From positions 21,493-85,492 of the forward strand of contig NZ_ADNU01000048.1 in assembly GCF_000178455.1 (NCBI RefSeq): a DNA stretch of 64,000 nucleotides, written 5' to 3'. Made by a program: the position numbers and the translations under genes. The notes under the pieces are model-generated. The model saw only the letters and a list, made by a program, of their open reading frames with translations, searched no databases and had not been told where the DNA came from. The stretch's first letter is position 1; the number at the start of each line of letters is the position of its first letter. This DNA is from Brevibacterium mcbrellneri ATCC 49030. GTDB taxonomy: Bacteria > Actinomycetota > Actinomycetes > Actinomycetales > Brevibacteriaceae. Shown in pieces: positions 35,276-43,660 of this stretch.

Positions 35276-35686
35276 TCAGTGCTCAGGCGTTGAGGTCATT
35301 TCCTCATCCAGGAACTTGGTGATGGCGTGGAGCGCTTTCGGCGAGATATCGCCGAGGGTGCGGGCTGTGTAGGACTTCACCTTCGCGGCATGCATGGACC
35401 GAACCAGATCGAGCTGCGCTGAGACCTTCTCGGGCGTGGCGGCACCGTCCTCGCCGAGCAGGAACGCGGCGAGACCCTCGAACACTGCCGGGTCCTGGAC
35501 GTAACGGTCACCGCTGACCATGTATGTCCAGCGCGACCGCGACAGGTTGGTGCCTCGCTCTTGGAGGTAGTCGGCGATCTGCGAGTAGGTCGGCTCCGTG
35601 CCGGACTCGACGACGGCGACGTCCATCAGGAGCCGCAGACGTTTAGTGAGGTCTTCGGCCGCAGCCTGACTTTCGTCTTCGGTCAT
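35276..35686 (-). CDS. XRE-like transcriptional regulator
   Basis: The 136 aa protein has a helix-turn-helix-like segment (TYSQIADYLQERGTNLSRSRWTYMVSGDRYVQDPAVFEGLAAFLL, about 35-80) of the type found before ImmA/IrrE peptidases in actinobacterial mobile elements. In such pairs the peptidase cleaves or inactivates the regulator to switch on excision or transfer genes. I chose the ATG at 35686 because GGGAGGGG lies about 9 bases upstream; the frame is open to 35734. It ends 60 bp before the chimeric ImmA gene on the same strand. Confidence 0.65.
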   Translation of the reverse strand: MTEDESQAAAEDLTKRLRLLMDVAVVESGTEPTYSQIADYLQERGTNLSRSRWTYMVSGDRYVQDPAVFEGLAAFLLGEDGAATPEKVSAQLDLVRSMHAAKVKSYTARTLGDISPKALHAITKFLDEEMTSTPEH

Positions 35687-35904
35687 GACGCTGACCCCTC
35701 CCTTCGCGACGGGCAAGGCATCGATGTAGTCCACCCAAGGTGTGGTTGTGCATGCTCAATGTCGGCGTGCCCGTCTCGGGTCGGGCTTCCTCAAGGTGGT
35801 GAACGATGTCCAGCTCACGGTCTGGTTGCGGGTGTTCGCGCCTACCTGCCAGGTTTACCGCCGCGCGCAACCTTGGCGCGGCCCGCCGAAGAGGAGGCCG
35901 GAGC

Positions 35905-36517
35905 ATGGCATCGAACGAGGACGCCCGCGCGGTGCGAGAGGCGAAGCTCGACGAGCTGCACGAGAAGCTGACTGGCGCGGTCGAGTCGCTGGTCTCGGGT
36001 GACGGCTGGCGGCATGCGCTGGCCTTTGCGGCATGGTTCCGGTCGCGGTCGTTCAACAACACGATGTTGATCTGGGTGCAGTACGAGGCGGCGTTCGAGG
36101 TTGGCCGGGTGCCCGAGCCTTTCCCCTACCCTGGTTGCCGGGTACCGGCAATGGCAGGGCCTCTGGCGGCAGGTGATGAAGGGCCAGCCCGGCTACATGA
36201 TCTTCGCGCCCGTGACGGGCAGGTTCGCGTCGTCCAATCCTGCCGATCCGAACTCCTGGCGTCGCCTGGGACCACGAGAGAAGCACAAGGTCAACGAGGT
36301 CGTGCGCTCGCGGATGGTCGGGGCGCGCCCAGCCTACGTGTGGGACGCCTCCCAGACCGACGGCGAACCGCTGCCGATGCCGCCGTTGCCGCCGTCGAGT
36401 AGCCCGCACTCCAAGCCTCCTGCGAGACCCGGCTCCTCGTTGGCCAGCAGGCTGCCGCATTCACCGCCGCCGCGCTCCCGCTCTGCCGTCGGGTCTGAGT
36501 TCAGCCTTCGGGGCTGA
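35905..36517 (+). pseudogene. ArdC-type antirestriction protein, frameshifted and truncated
   Basis: From ATG 35905 (GAGGAGG upstream) the frame encodes the ArdC N-terminal ssDNA-binding domain (LDELHEKLTGAVESLVSG, FAAWFRSRSFNNTMLIWVQYEA). Near 36125-36137 the homologous sequence moves to another frame (GYRQWQGLWRQVMKGQPGYMIFAPVTGRF, LGPREKHKVNEVVRSRMVGARPAYVWDASQTDG). It degenerates after about 36365 and stops at 36517. The C-terminal metalloprotease domain is missing. ArdC proteins are carried by conjugative elements to blunt host restriction, so this is a trace of the element that brought the island. Its last 17 bp overlap the convergent CHAT gene. Confidence 0.75.
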
Positions 36518-37598
36518 CGAGGATCGTGGTTGATGGATCGACGTCGGGTGCCCAGGCCAGGGTCGGCAGGTCGGCGCTTTCCAGTCCCGCGAGTTCGAGC
36601 GCAGCCTGTCCCGACAGGTGCGAAGAGTTGATGGACTGCCCGTTTGCGACTGCCGCGTAGAACTGTGCGGCGTAGTTGATCGCATCGGCGTCTTCGATGC
36701 TGTCGGCCATCCCGATAGCGAACGGCACGACTTGTGCCACCAGGACGTCGATCTGGGCTGCGGAGCGACACGAGTTCAGCAGGACGAGGAGCGGAGGATC
36801 GTCGGTTGCGCTGATCGCCCGAGCGAATGCTCGCGCCGACACGATCACTCCCTCGTGGGGTTCGTCTGCTTCATCCTCAAAGACGATCAGGTCGTCGTTG
36901 CTGTGGCCCGAGAAGTGGACCACGTGAGGGCGGAACTTCGTGATGCCATCCAGTAGGTCAGCCGTGGTTGCCGCTGACCGCACATCGAGTTCGATCTGGT
37001 CACGGTGCAAAGCCGACTCGACCGCTGCCCGGATGCGCTTCTGCTCCCTCCCAACGCGGAGGTCGCCTTCGGCTGAGGCGCCCAGCATGAGCACTCGGAG
37101 CTTCTCCGGCTTGGGCGCTGGGAGATGACGCAGCGCAGTGCTAACGGCCATCTCGGTATCGCTGATCCGCGATTCAAGCTGGGCACGTTCAGCCGCCGCC
37201 CGCCGGTCGGCGCGCTGCTGCACGCTCTTTCGGCGTCGCTCGGCGGCATCGGCCTCCGACTGTTCGGCGCGGGCGAGCTTGGTCTGTAGCGCGGCCTCGT
37301 CCTTTGCGTAGCCGGCTGCTCGAGTCTGCCAGCGGCTCGCCTCCTTGCCCGCAGTCTCCGCTTCTTTCTCGCGGCGCTCGGCGTCTCGCAACTTGCTGCT
37401 TCGAGTGGAACTGCTCGTCGTCTTGGCGGCAGCCTGTCGCGCCTTGGCCGCGTCGGCTCGCTTCGAGGACTCCTTCGACCGGTACTCACCCGCCTTTTTG
37501 TCCGCATCGATCCGCTGTTTGCGCTTGCGGTCAAGCTGCCCTCGGTACTGACTTGCGCTCACTCTGTCGTGCTCCTGCTTCGTTTGCCCTCTTGTCAT
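36501..37598 (-). CDS. Coiled-coil protein with C-terminal CHAT (caspase-like) protease domain
   Basis: In this 365 aa protein, residues 1-150 are extremely rich in Lys, Arg, Ala and Glu with heptad-like spacing, so a basic coiled coil is expected. Residues about 165-360 form a CHAT domain: RVLMLGASAEGDLRVGREQKRI, the catalytic His in VVHFSGHSND (His 228/232), and the catalytic Cys in LVLLNSCRSA (Cys 277), the His-Cys order of caspase-like clan CD proteases. It is intact, unlike most of its neighbours. CHAT proteases are effectors in several prokaryotic defence systems. No partner with a TPR, STAND or nucleotide-sensing domain is seen next to it. No clear ribosome binding site precedes the ATG. 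Confidence 0.75.
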   Translation of the reverse strand: MTRGQTKQEHDRVSASQYRGQLDRKRKQRIDADKKAGEYRSKESSKRADAAKARQAAAKTTSSSTRSSKLRDAERREKEAETAGKEASRWQTRAAGYAKDEAALQTKLARAEQSEADAAERRRKSVQQRADRRAAAERAQLESRISDTEMAVSTALRHLPAPKPEKLRVLMLGASAEGDLRVGREQKRIRAAVESALHRDQIELDVRSAATTADLLDGITKFRPHVVHFSGHSNDDLIVFEDEADEPHEGVIVSARAFARAISATDDPPLLVLLNSCRSAAQIDVLVAQVVPFAIGMADSIEDADAINYAAQFYAAVANGQSINSSHLSGQAALELAGLESADLPTLAWAPDVDPSTTILVSPEG

Positions 37599-37676
37599 CT
37601 ACAATGCTAGGCCGCACCACCGACATTTTCCGGACGATGGTGCGCACCTCTCCGTCACACGGCACAGGAGGTCACC

Positions 37677-38123
37677 ATGCCCACGTTCTTCGATTCGACT
37701 GCTGATGCTGCGGAAGCGTCTGAGGCGCTGCGGGGGTTGGCTCACGCGAGCCGGGGTTTCGAGCAGCCAGCCGAGATGTATGGGGTGATCGGTGAACTCT
37801 CCTCGGGGATGCGCTCGCTGCGGCAGGCACTCGACCAGATCGCCGGTGTTCACGAGCGCAAGGCCGTGCTCGCCAGGATGCCGATTCAGACAAAACACAA
37901 AACAGCAAAGGCTCCCTGTCGGGATAACTACCCATGGCAATTTTGCGCTTTAAGGGGCGGGTGCCGAATCTCTGAGTGGGGCATATCCTTGCAAGCACAC
38001 GTACGACAACCCGCTTTCGCCACAAGGGAGGCCCAATTATGGCAGGTGCGCTCACAGGCCCAATCGCGGCTTTCAACGAGATCATCGGATGCACCATCGA
38101 CAAGCCAAAGGTCTCGCAGATAG
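37677..38123 (+). pseudogene. Truncated mobile-element gene (hypothetical family) at the right island edge
   Basis: The first 65 or so residues (MPTFFDSTADAAEASEALRG to SLRQALDQIAG) look like a small protein family that I associate with ArdC-bearing actinobacterial integrative elements. AGGAGG precedes the ATG. After about 37870 the frame runs into unrelated sequence and finally overlaps the next gene, so only the 5' end of the original gene survives. The point of loss is a good estimate of the right boundary of the foreign DNA. Confidence 0.55.
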
Positions 38124-38482
38124 CACGCGATGTCGGCGCGACGTACACGGTCTGGGAAGACGAAGAACTACCCGACATCCACTGGATTTTCGAGGGCAAA
38201 GGCCTGGAGTTTTGCTTCACTGATGAGATCCTTACAGCCATCTTCTTCCAATTCATCGCTGAAGATGGCTCGAATGTGGGCTCCTGGTCGGGGCCGCTCA
38301 TCGACGGCTTTGTGGCACCGGAAATCACCCCAGAACGAGCCGATGCCACCTTCGGGGAGCCTGAAGCCACTGGCTGCGGGAGCCCCACGTGGCGTCGCTA
38401 CGAGATCGGCGATCACTTCATCCACTTCGATTTTCGCGAAGAGGGCCTACATATGATCACCCTCCTCCTTGAAACCCCCTAA
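38039..38482 (+). CDS. Hypothetical protein, 147 aa
   Basis: I do not recognise this family. The protein is acidic and probably mostly beta, with VWEDEELPDIHWIFEGKGLEFCFTDEILTAIFFQFIAEDG and a C-terminal HFIHFDFREEGLHMITLLLE that suggests alternating strands. There is no signal peptide or membrane segment. The composition is reminiscent of small immunity-type proteins, but nothing proves it. I chose the ATG at 38039 because GGGAGG lies 6-8 bases upstream; an earlier in-frame start at 37976 would add 21 residues. Its 3' end overlaps the convergent amidohydrolase gene by 26 bp. Confidence 0.65.
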   Translation: MAGALTGPIAAFNEIIGCTIDKPKVSQIARDVGATYTVWEDEELPDIHWIFEGKGLEFCFTDEILTAIFFQFIAEDGSNVGSWSGPLIDGFVAPEITPERADATFGEPEATGCGSPTWRRYEIGDHFIHFDFREEGLHMITLLLETP

Positions 38483-39269
38483 CCCCATAAAACTCGCAAG
38501 CGTTACGCCAGAAAACGCCGTCCAACTTGGAGGCGTCGAGCGTGTCGCAGAGCAGATCGAAGTCGGTAACAGTGAACGGGCGTTGGGCGCGGGTCGACGG
38601 CAGGTCGGTGCCCACCATGAGCGCACGCGGGTTCACGTCCACAATGGCCGTGACCACTTGGGCGGGATCCAACTCAACCCGCCCAAAGCCGGTCGCCTTG
38701 ACCATTACGCCACTCTCCACCAACCGCAACAAGTGCGGCAATCCATCGCGGTGCATACCCAAGTGATCCACGCTGGCCTTCGGCAACGCCGCGATCCTCC
38801 GGCCCAGATCGCCATCCAAGGACCGCGCGTCAATGTAAAACTCCGCATGCCACCCAGCCAGATCGAACACTCGTCGCGCCAACCGATCCATGTCAGGCAA
38901 CCCCGCCGAACCACCTCGGGCCACATTGAACCTCACCGCGCGCACCCCGGCCTCATGCAAGCGCAACACCTCCGCGTCACTCACATCCACCGGCACCTGC
39001 GTGACTCCAACAAACCCCGGACCCAACCGTTCCAACGCATCCATCAAATACGTCTGATCAAACTTCTGAAACGACCCAGACACCACCGCGCCGCCAGCAA
39101 CCTCAAACGCCCGCGCCCCCTCGCACGCCCCATCGCGCGCCACGAACTCATCCGTGCGCGCCACGTAGTCATCCACCGTGAACGCCTCGGGCACATACCC
39201 GTTATTCGGCACCAACGGAAACCGTGGATCAATAATGTGCAGGTGCGCATCAAACACGCGAACCGTCAT
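38457..39269 (-). CDS. Amidohydrolase-family (TIM-barrel) hydrolase
   Basis: The 270 aa protein has the amidohydrolase_2 layout: an N-terminal metal site FDAHLHIIDPRFP, a middle DHLGMH, and a late catalytic Asp in LMVGTDLP. Relatives act as lactonases or decarboxylases on cyclic or aromatic compounds; the substrate here is unknown. I chose the ATG at 39269 because GAGGAGG lies about 5 bases upstream and the protein then begins at the first barrel strand (MTVRVFDAHLH). The frame extends to 39338 without family-like sequence. It is divergent from alaS, sharing a ~180 bp promoter region. Confidence 0.82.
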   Translation of the reverse strand: MTVRVFDAHLHIIDPRFPLVPNNGYVPEAFTVDDYVARTDEFVARDGACEGARAFEVAGGAVVSGSFQKFDQTYLMDALERLGPGFVGVTQVPVDVSDAEVLRLHEAGVRAVRFNVARGGSAGLPDMDRLARRVFDLAGWHAEFYIDARSLDGDLGRRIAALPKASVDHLGMHRDGLPHLLRLVESGVMVKATGFGRVELDPAQVVTAIVDVNPRALMVGTDLPSTRAQRPFTVTDFDLLCDTLDASKLDGVFWRNACEFYGVRGFQGGG

Positions 39270-39364
39270 CACAACCTCCTCGCTCGCTACCCACATTCTG
39301 ACCAGCACCGCAACAAAACACCACCCACGCACAAACAACCGTGCACATCAGGCCTGGTCTCTAC

Positions 39365-39370
39365 TAGAAT
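39365..39370 (+). promoter_or_regulatory. Candidate -10 box of the alaS promoter
   Basis: TACTAGAAT at 39362-39370 contains TAGAAT, 79 bp upstream of the alaS ATG. No convincing -35 hexamer is present at 17 bp. It is the best promoter-like element between the amidohydrolase and alaS genes. Confidence 0.35.
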
Positions 39371-39448
39371 CGGTGACGCCTGTATGCAACAACCGTGGAA
39401 CACGGGACGCACAGCACTCAAGGCACCGCTAAACAGGGAAGGACACTC

Positions 39449-42103
39449 ATGAAGACCGCAGAAATTAAGCGCCGCTGGCTGGAATTCTTCGAATCCAAAG
39501 GCCACACCGTGGTGCCATCTGCGTCCGTGATCTCATCCGACCCCTCCATTCTCTTCAACATCGCCGGCATGGTGCAGTTCATCCCATACCTCACCGGCCG
39601 CGAACCCGCACCCTTCCCACGCGCCACCAGCGTGCAAAAGTGCGTGCGCACCGCAGACATCGAAGAAGTGGGCCAAACCACCCGCCACGGCACGTTCTTC
39701 CAAATGAACGGAAACTTCAGCTTTGGCGACTACTTCAAACGCGAAGCCATCTCCATGGCCTGGGAACTTCTCACCACCCTAGAAGACAAGGGCGGCCTGG
39801 GCTTCGACCCCAACCTCCTGTGGGTCACTGTCCACCAAGACGACGCCGCCTCCATTGACCTGTGGCTCGAAGAAACCAGCATGCCCCGCGAACGCATCCA
39901 AATGCGCGGCAACGAAGACAACTTCTGGCACACCGGCCAACCCGGCCCCGGCGGCTACTGCTCCGAAATCTACTTCGACCGCGGCCCCGCATACGGCAAA
40001 GAAGGCGGCCCAGTCGCCGACGAAGACCGCTACATCGAAATCTGGAACCTCGTCTTCATGGAGTTCGAACTCTCCGAGGTCCGCACCAAAGTCGACTTCG
40101 ACATCAAAGGCGACCTGCCCGCCAAAAACATCGACACCGGCATGGGCCTGGAACGCGTGGCGTTCCTCAAACAAGGTGTCGAGAACATGTACGAAATCGA
40201 CGAGGTTTACCCCGTCATCAAGAAGGCCGAAGAGCTCTCCGGCCGCGCATACGGCACCAACCACGACGACGACGTCCGCATGCGCGTTGTCGCCGACCAC
40301 GTCCGCTCCGCCCTCGTCATCATCGGCGACGGCGTGCGCCCCGGCAACGAAGGCCGCGGCTACATCCTGCGCCGCCTGCTACGCCGCTCCATCCGCGCCA
40401 TGCGCCTGCTGGGAGTCACCCAACCCGTGCTCCCACACCTGCTACCCGTCTCCAAAGACGCTATGAAGCAGTCCTACCCAGAACTCGACACCGACTTCGA
40501 CCGCATCTCCAAAATCGCCTACGCAGAAGAAACCGCGTTCCTGCGCACCCTGGAATCCGGCACCCAGCTGCTCACCCGCACCGTCGCCGAGGTGGGCAAA
40601 GGTGGCACTATCGACGGTGCCGTGGCATTTACCCTCCACGACACCCACGGCTTCCCGATCGACCTCACCGTGGAAATGGCCCACGAAGCAGGCGTGGAAG
40701 TCGACGTCGACGGCTTCAAAGCCCACATGGAAGAACAGCGCCAGCGTGCCAAAGCCGACGCGAAGTCCAAGAAGGGCGGGGGAGCGAACCTCACCGCCTA
40801 CTCCCACCTGCTCGAAGCCGGCACCTCGGAATTCGTGGGCTATGACAACCTCAACACCCTGGCCACCGTGCGCGGCATCATCAAGGACGGCGAAGCCGTT
40901 CCCGTGGCCCACGCCGGCGACACCGTCGACGTAGTCCTGGACATCACCCCGTTCTACGCCGAATCCGGTGGCCAAACCGCTGACATCGGCCACCTCACCG
41001 GCCCTGACCTCAAAGCCCGCGTCACCGACGTTCAGAACATCCTCGCCGGGCTACCCACACACAAGGTCACAGTCGAAACCGGTGAACTGGAAACCGGCGC
41101 CCTCATCACCGCACAAGTCGACCCAGACCACCGCTACCAAGCCCAGCAGGCACACTCGGCAACCCACCTCATCCACGCTGCTCTGCGTGAAGTCCTAGGG
41201 TCGAACGCCACCCAGGCGGGGTCGCTGAACAACCCCGGCTACCTGCGCTTCGACTACTCGTACCCAGAAGCACTCAGCCCAGCCGCTCGCCAAGAAATCG
41301 AAGAATGCGCCAACACCGCCGTCCGTGACAACTTCGAAGTGGGCTACGACTTCCTGCCCTTCGAAGAAGCTAAGAAGTCCGGTGCCATGGCCCTGTTCGG
41401 TGAACGCTACCCAGAAATCGTGCGTGTGGTCGACATCAACGGGACCTGGTCCCGCGAACTCTGCGGAGGAACCCACGTCACCCGCACCGCCGAAATCGGC
41501 CCCATCTCACTGACCAGCGAAGCCTCCGTGGGCTCAGGCACCCGCCGCATCGAAGCCAGCGTGGGACTCGACGCCATGAAGCAACTGGCCCGCGAACGCT
41601 CCACCGTGGCCCAGCTGTCAGAACTGCTCAAGGTGCCCGGCCCCGAGGTGTACGAACGCGTCACCGGCCTCATGGACCGCATCAAAGAAGCCGAACGCAC
41701 CATCGCACATCTCAACCAGGAGAAGGTCCTGGCCCGCGCAACCGACGCAGCCGCCAGCGCCCAGAAACTGGGCCCCGCAACCGTGGTCACCACCGAATTG
41801 GGTGACGTGGCAAACGCCGCCGACGTCCGCTCCTTCGTCCTCGACGTACGCAACCGCCTGAACGACCCCGCCCACGTCATCGCGGCAGTGGGACTGGCCA
41901 ACGGCAAACCCGCCGTCGTCATCGCCGTGGGCCCTGAGGCACAGAAAGCCGGCCTGAAAGCCGGAGCTCTTGTCACCTCGGCATGCAAGACCCTGGGTGG
42001 CGGCGGAGGCGGCAAGCCCGACCTCGCACAGGGCGGCGGCCAGGACGCCACCAAGGTCTCCCAAGCATTCCAAGACGTGCGCGACCAGGTAGCTAACTCG
42101 TGA
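39449..42103 (+). CDS. alaS: Alanyl-tRNA synthetase
   Basis: The full-length 884 aa AlaRS begins with the usual MKTAEIKRRWLEFFESKGH. It has class II motifs in FNIAGMVQFIPYLTG, the HGTFFQMNGNFSFGDYFK region and the GLERVAFLKQ segment. The editing domain has the zinc motif pieces HSATHLIHAALREVLG and the later SRELCGGTHVTRTAEIG. The C-terminal C-Ala domain ends with GGGGGKPDLAQGGG. The ATG at 39449 has GGAAGGA about 7 bases upstream; the upstream open frame is not family-like. The codon set here is unusually rich in C-ending codons. It overlaps ruvX by 4 bp. Confidence 0.97.
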   Translation: MKTAEIKRRWLEFFESKGHTVVPSASVISSDPSILFNIAGMVQFIPYLTGREPAPFPRATSVQKCVRTADIEEVGQTTRHGTFFQMNGNFSFGDYFKREAISMAWELLTTLEDKGGLGFDPNLLWVTVHQDDAASIDLWLEETSMPRERIQMRGNEDNFWHTGQPGPGGYCSEIYFDRGPAYGKEGGPVADEDRYIEIWNLVFMEFELSEVRTKVDFDIKGDLPAKNIDTGMGLERVAFLKQGVENMYEIDEVYPVIKKAEELSGRAYGTNHDDDVRMRVVADHVRSALVIIGDGVRPGNEGRGYILRRLLRRSIRAMRLLGVTQPVLPHLLPVSKDAMKQSYPELDTDFDRISKIAYAEETAFLRTLESGTQLLTRTVAEVGKGGTIDGAVAFTLHDTHGFPIDLTVEMAHEAGVEVDVDGFKAHMEEQRQRAKADAKSKKGGGANLTAYSHLLEAGTSEFVGYDNLNTLATVRGIIKDGEAVPVAHAGDTVDVVLDITPFYAESGGQTADIGHLTGPDLKARVTDVQNILAGLPTHKVTVETGELETGALITAQVDPDHRYQAQQAHSATHLIHAALREVLGSNATQAGSLNNPGYLRFDYSYPEALSPAARQEIEECANTAVRDNFEVGYDFLPFEEAKKSGAMALFGERYPEIVRVVDINGTWSRELCGGTHVTRTAEIGPISLTSEASVGSGTRRIEASVGLDAMKQLARERSTVAQLSELLKVPGPEVYERVTGLMDRIKEAERTIAHLNQEKVLARATDAAASAQKLGPATVVTTELGDVANAADVRSFVLDVRNRLNDPAHVIAAVGLANGKPAVVIAVGPEAQKAGLKAGALVTSACKTLGGGGGGKPDLAQGGGQDATKVSQAFQDVRDQVANS

Positions 42104-42543
42104 GACGTGGCCGACGCTTAGGCATCGACGTAGGGGCCGTGCGCGTAGGAATCGCTCACAGCGACCCCGACGGGATTCTCGCCTCACCTCTCGAAGTGGT
42201 CAACCGCCGAGGTGGCGACAACATCGCCCTGCGACGTATCCAAGAAATCGTGGAGGAAGTCGACCCGGTTGAACTGGTGATCGGAGACCCCACGTCTTTA
42301 GACGGCAAGGCGCGCCAGTCAGCGGACAAAGCTCGGCGTTTCGCCCAAAAGATCGTAGACCGCACAGGGCTCCCGGTAAGGTACGTGGATGAACGTTTTA
42401 CGACTACACAAGCGCACCTGATGCTCCAAGAAGCAGGAAAAACGTCTAAGCAACGACGCGAAACCGTGGACGCGCAAGCCGCAGTGGTAATCCTGCAAAC
42501 AGCTCTCGACGCTCTAGCACGTGAGGACAACAGTGGGGATTGA
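42100..42543 (+). CDS. ruvX: Holliday-junction resolvase-like RNase YqgF/RuvX
   Basis: This 147 aa RNase H-fold protein has the first catalytic Asp in RRLGIDVGAVRVGIA, the conserved Glu strand in PVELVIGDPTSLDG, and VRYVDERFTTTQA with the later catalytic residues. The family includes E. coli YqgF, which acts in 16S rRNA processing, and proposed Holliday-junction nucleases. The GTG start overlaps the alaS stop (GTGA). The order alaS-ruvX-mltG-aroE is standard in Actinobacteria. Confidence 0.94.
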   Translation: MRRGRRLGIDVGAVRVGIAHSDPDGILASPLEVVNRRGGDNIALRRIQEIVEEVDPVELVIGDPTSLDGKARQSADKARRFAQKIVDRTGLPVRYVDERFTTTQAHLMLQEAGKTSKQRRETVDAQAAVVILQTALDALAREDNSGD

Positions 42544-43660
42544 CGACGTATTCGAAAACAAAGGCACTCGCAAAGACGCCCGGCGACGTAGACGCAACCG
42601 GAAGATCCGGCGCCGTCGCATCACCGCTATCATCGTGGTGCTTGCACTCGTCGCCGGTGTCAGCGGAATTGTCGCAGTGAGCACCGCAACAGGCGCGTTC
42701 TCCAGTTTCTTCGAGTCAAAAAAAGACTACGAAGGCGAAGGAGAAGGTGAAGTCACCGTCACCGTGATCCCCGGCGCATCCGCCAGCCAAGTGGCCAACC
42801 AGTTGGTTGAAGAAGACGTCATCCAAGCGGCGTCCCCGTTCCTCAAAGAGATCGAAAGCCGTGGCGTAGTCATCAAGGCCGGAACGTTCAAAATGCGCAA
42901 ACGCATGAGCTCCAAGGCCGCAGTCGACGTGCTGGAAGAAGCTACCGCCGCCCACAGGCTCACCGTGGCAGAAGGTCACACCATCAAAACCATCAAGGCC
43001 AACGCCATCAAAGCCGGTGTCAACGAGCAACAACTCGACAAAGCCATCGACAAGAAGAAACCCAAGGACTACGGCCTCGACGTCGACGCGCCCAACCTGG
43101 AAGGCTACCTGTACCCGGCCACCTACGACATCGACCCGTCGCGCCCGGTCGAAGCGCTGGTCCAAGACATGGTCAACAAAACCAAGGACGAACTCAACAA
43201 GCTGGCCATCCCGCACGACGACGCCCACTACTACTTGACACTTGCCAGCCTGGTGCAGATCGAAGCCAACAGCGACCCCGAGGTGCAAGCCAAGGTAGCG
43301 CGCGTGTTCGTCAACCGGGTGGGCAAGAAGTCCCAAACAGGCGGGCTTCTCCAGTCCGACGCCACCGTGGCCTACATCCACGGTGCCCGCGACGACCTGA
43401 CCACAACAAAGGAAGAACGCGAAAGCAACAACCCGTACAACACGTACAAGCACAAAGGGTGGACGCCAGGCCCCATCAACTCACCCGGTGAACCCGCCGT
43501 TCGTGCAGCCTTGAACCCGGCCAAGGGTGATTGGCAGTTCTTCGTCGCAACCAACCCTGACGAAGGAACCGTGAAGTTCGCCAGCAACTACAAAGACCAC
43601 CAGAAGAACGTCGAAGAGTTCCGCAAATGGTTGCGCGAACACCGTAAGAAGAATGGTTAA
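42533..43660 (+). CDS. mltG: Endolytic murein transglycosylase MltG (YceG-like)
   Basis: The ~375 aa membrane-anchored enzyme cuts nascent glycan strands and ends their growth. It has a basic cytoplasmic tail (KDARRRRRNRKIRRRR), one membrane helix (ITAIIVVLALVAGVSGIVAV, near 35-55), a LysM-like region (VTVTVIPGASASQVANQLVEEDVI) and the YceG catalytic core LASLVQIEANSDPEVQAKVARVFVNR with GLLQSDATVAY. I prefer the GTG at 42533 because GAGGAC lies about 6 bases upstream; the GTG at 42521 would add four residues. It overlaps ruvX by 11 bp and aroE by 8 bp. Confidence 0.93.
   Translation: MGIDDVFENKGTRKDARRRRRNRKIRRRRITAIIVVLALVAGVSGIVAVSTATGAFSSFFESKKDYEGEGEGEVTVTVIPGASASQVANQLVEEDVIQAASPFLKEIESRGVVIKAGTFKMRKRMSSKAAVDVLEEATAAHRLTVAEGHTIKTIKANAIKAGVNEQQLDKAIDKKKPKDYGLDVDAPNLEGYLYPATYDIDPSRPVEALVQDMVNKTKDELNKLAIPHDDAHYYLTLASLVQIEANSDPEVQAKVARVFVNRVGKKSQTGGLLQSDATVAYIHGARDDLTTTKEERESNNPYNTYKHKGWTPGPINSPGEPAVRAALNPAKGDWQFFVATNPDEGTVKFASNYKDHQKNVEEFRKWLREHRKKNG

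Noticed and set aside
19864..38040. tRNA or integrase as the attachment site of the island
   Set aside because: No cloverleaf-like sequence with a T-loop consensus and no tyrosine or serine recombinase reading frame was found near either edge.
38469..39452. Long plus-strand frame opposite the amidohydrolase
   Set aside because: It is the mirror of a C/G-biased gene, has His/Arg/Pro-rich sequence without motifs, and the minus-strand frame has clear metal-binding signatures.
39779..40300. Minus-strand frame inside alaS
   Set aside because: Val/Phe/Asp-rich shadow of a well-conserved synthetase; no ribosome binding site or family features.
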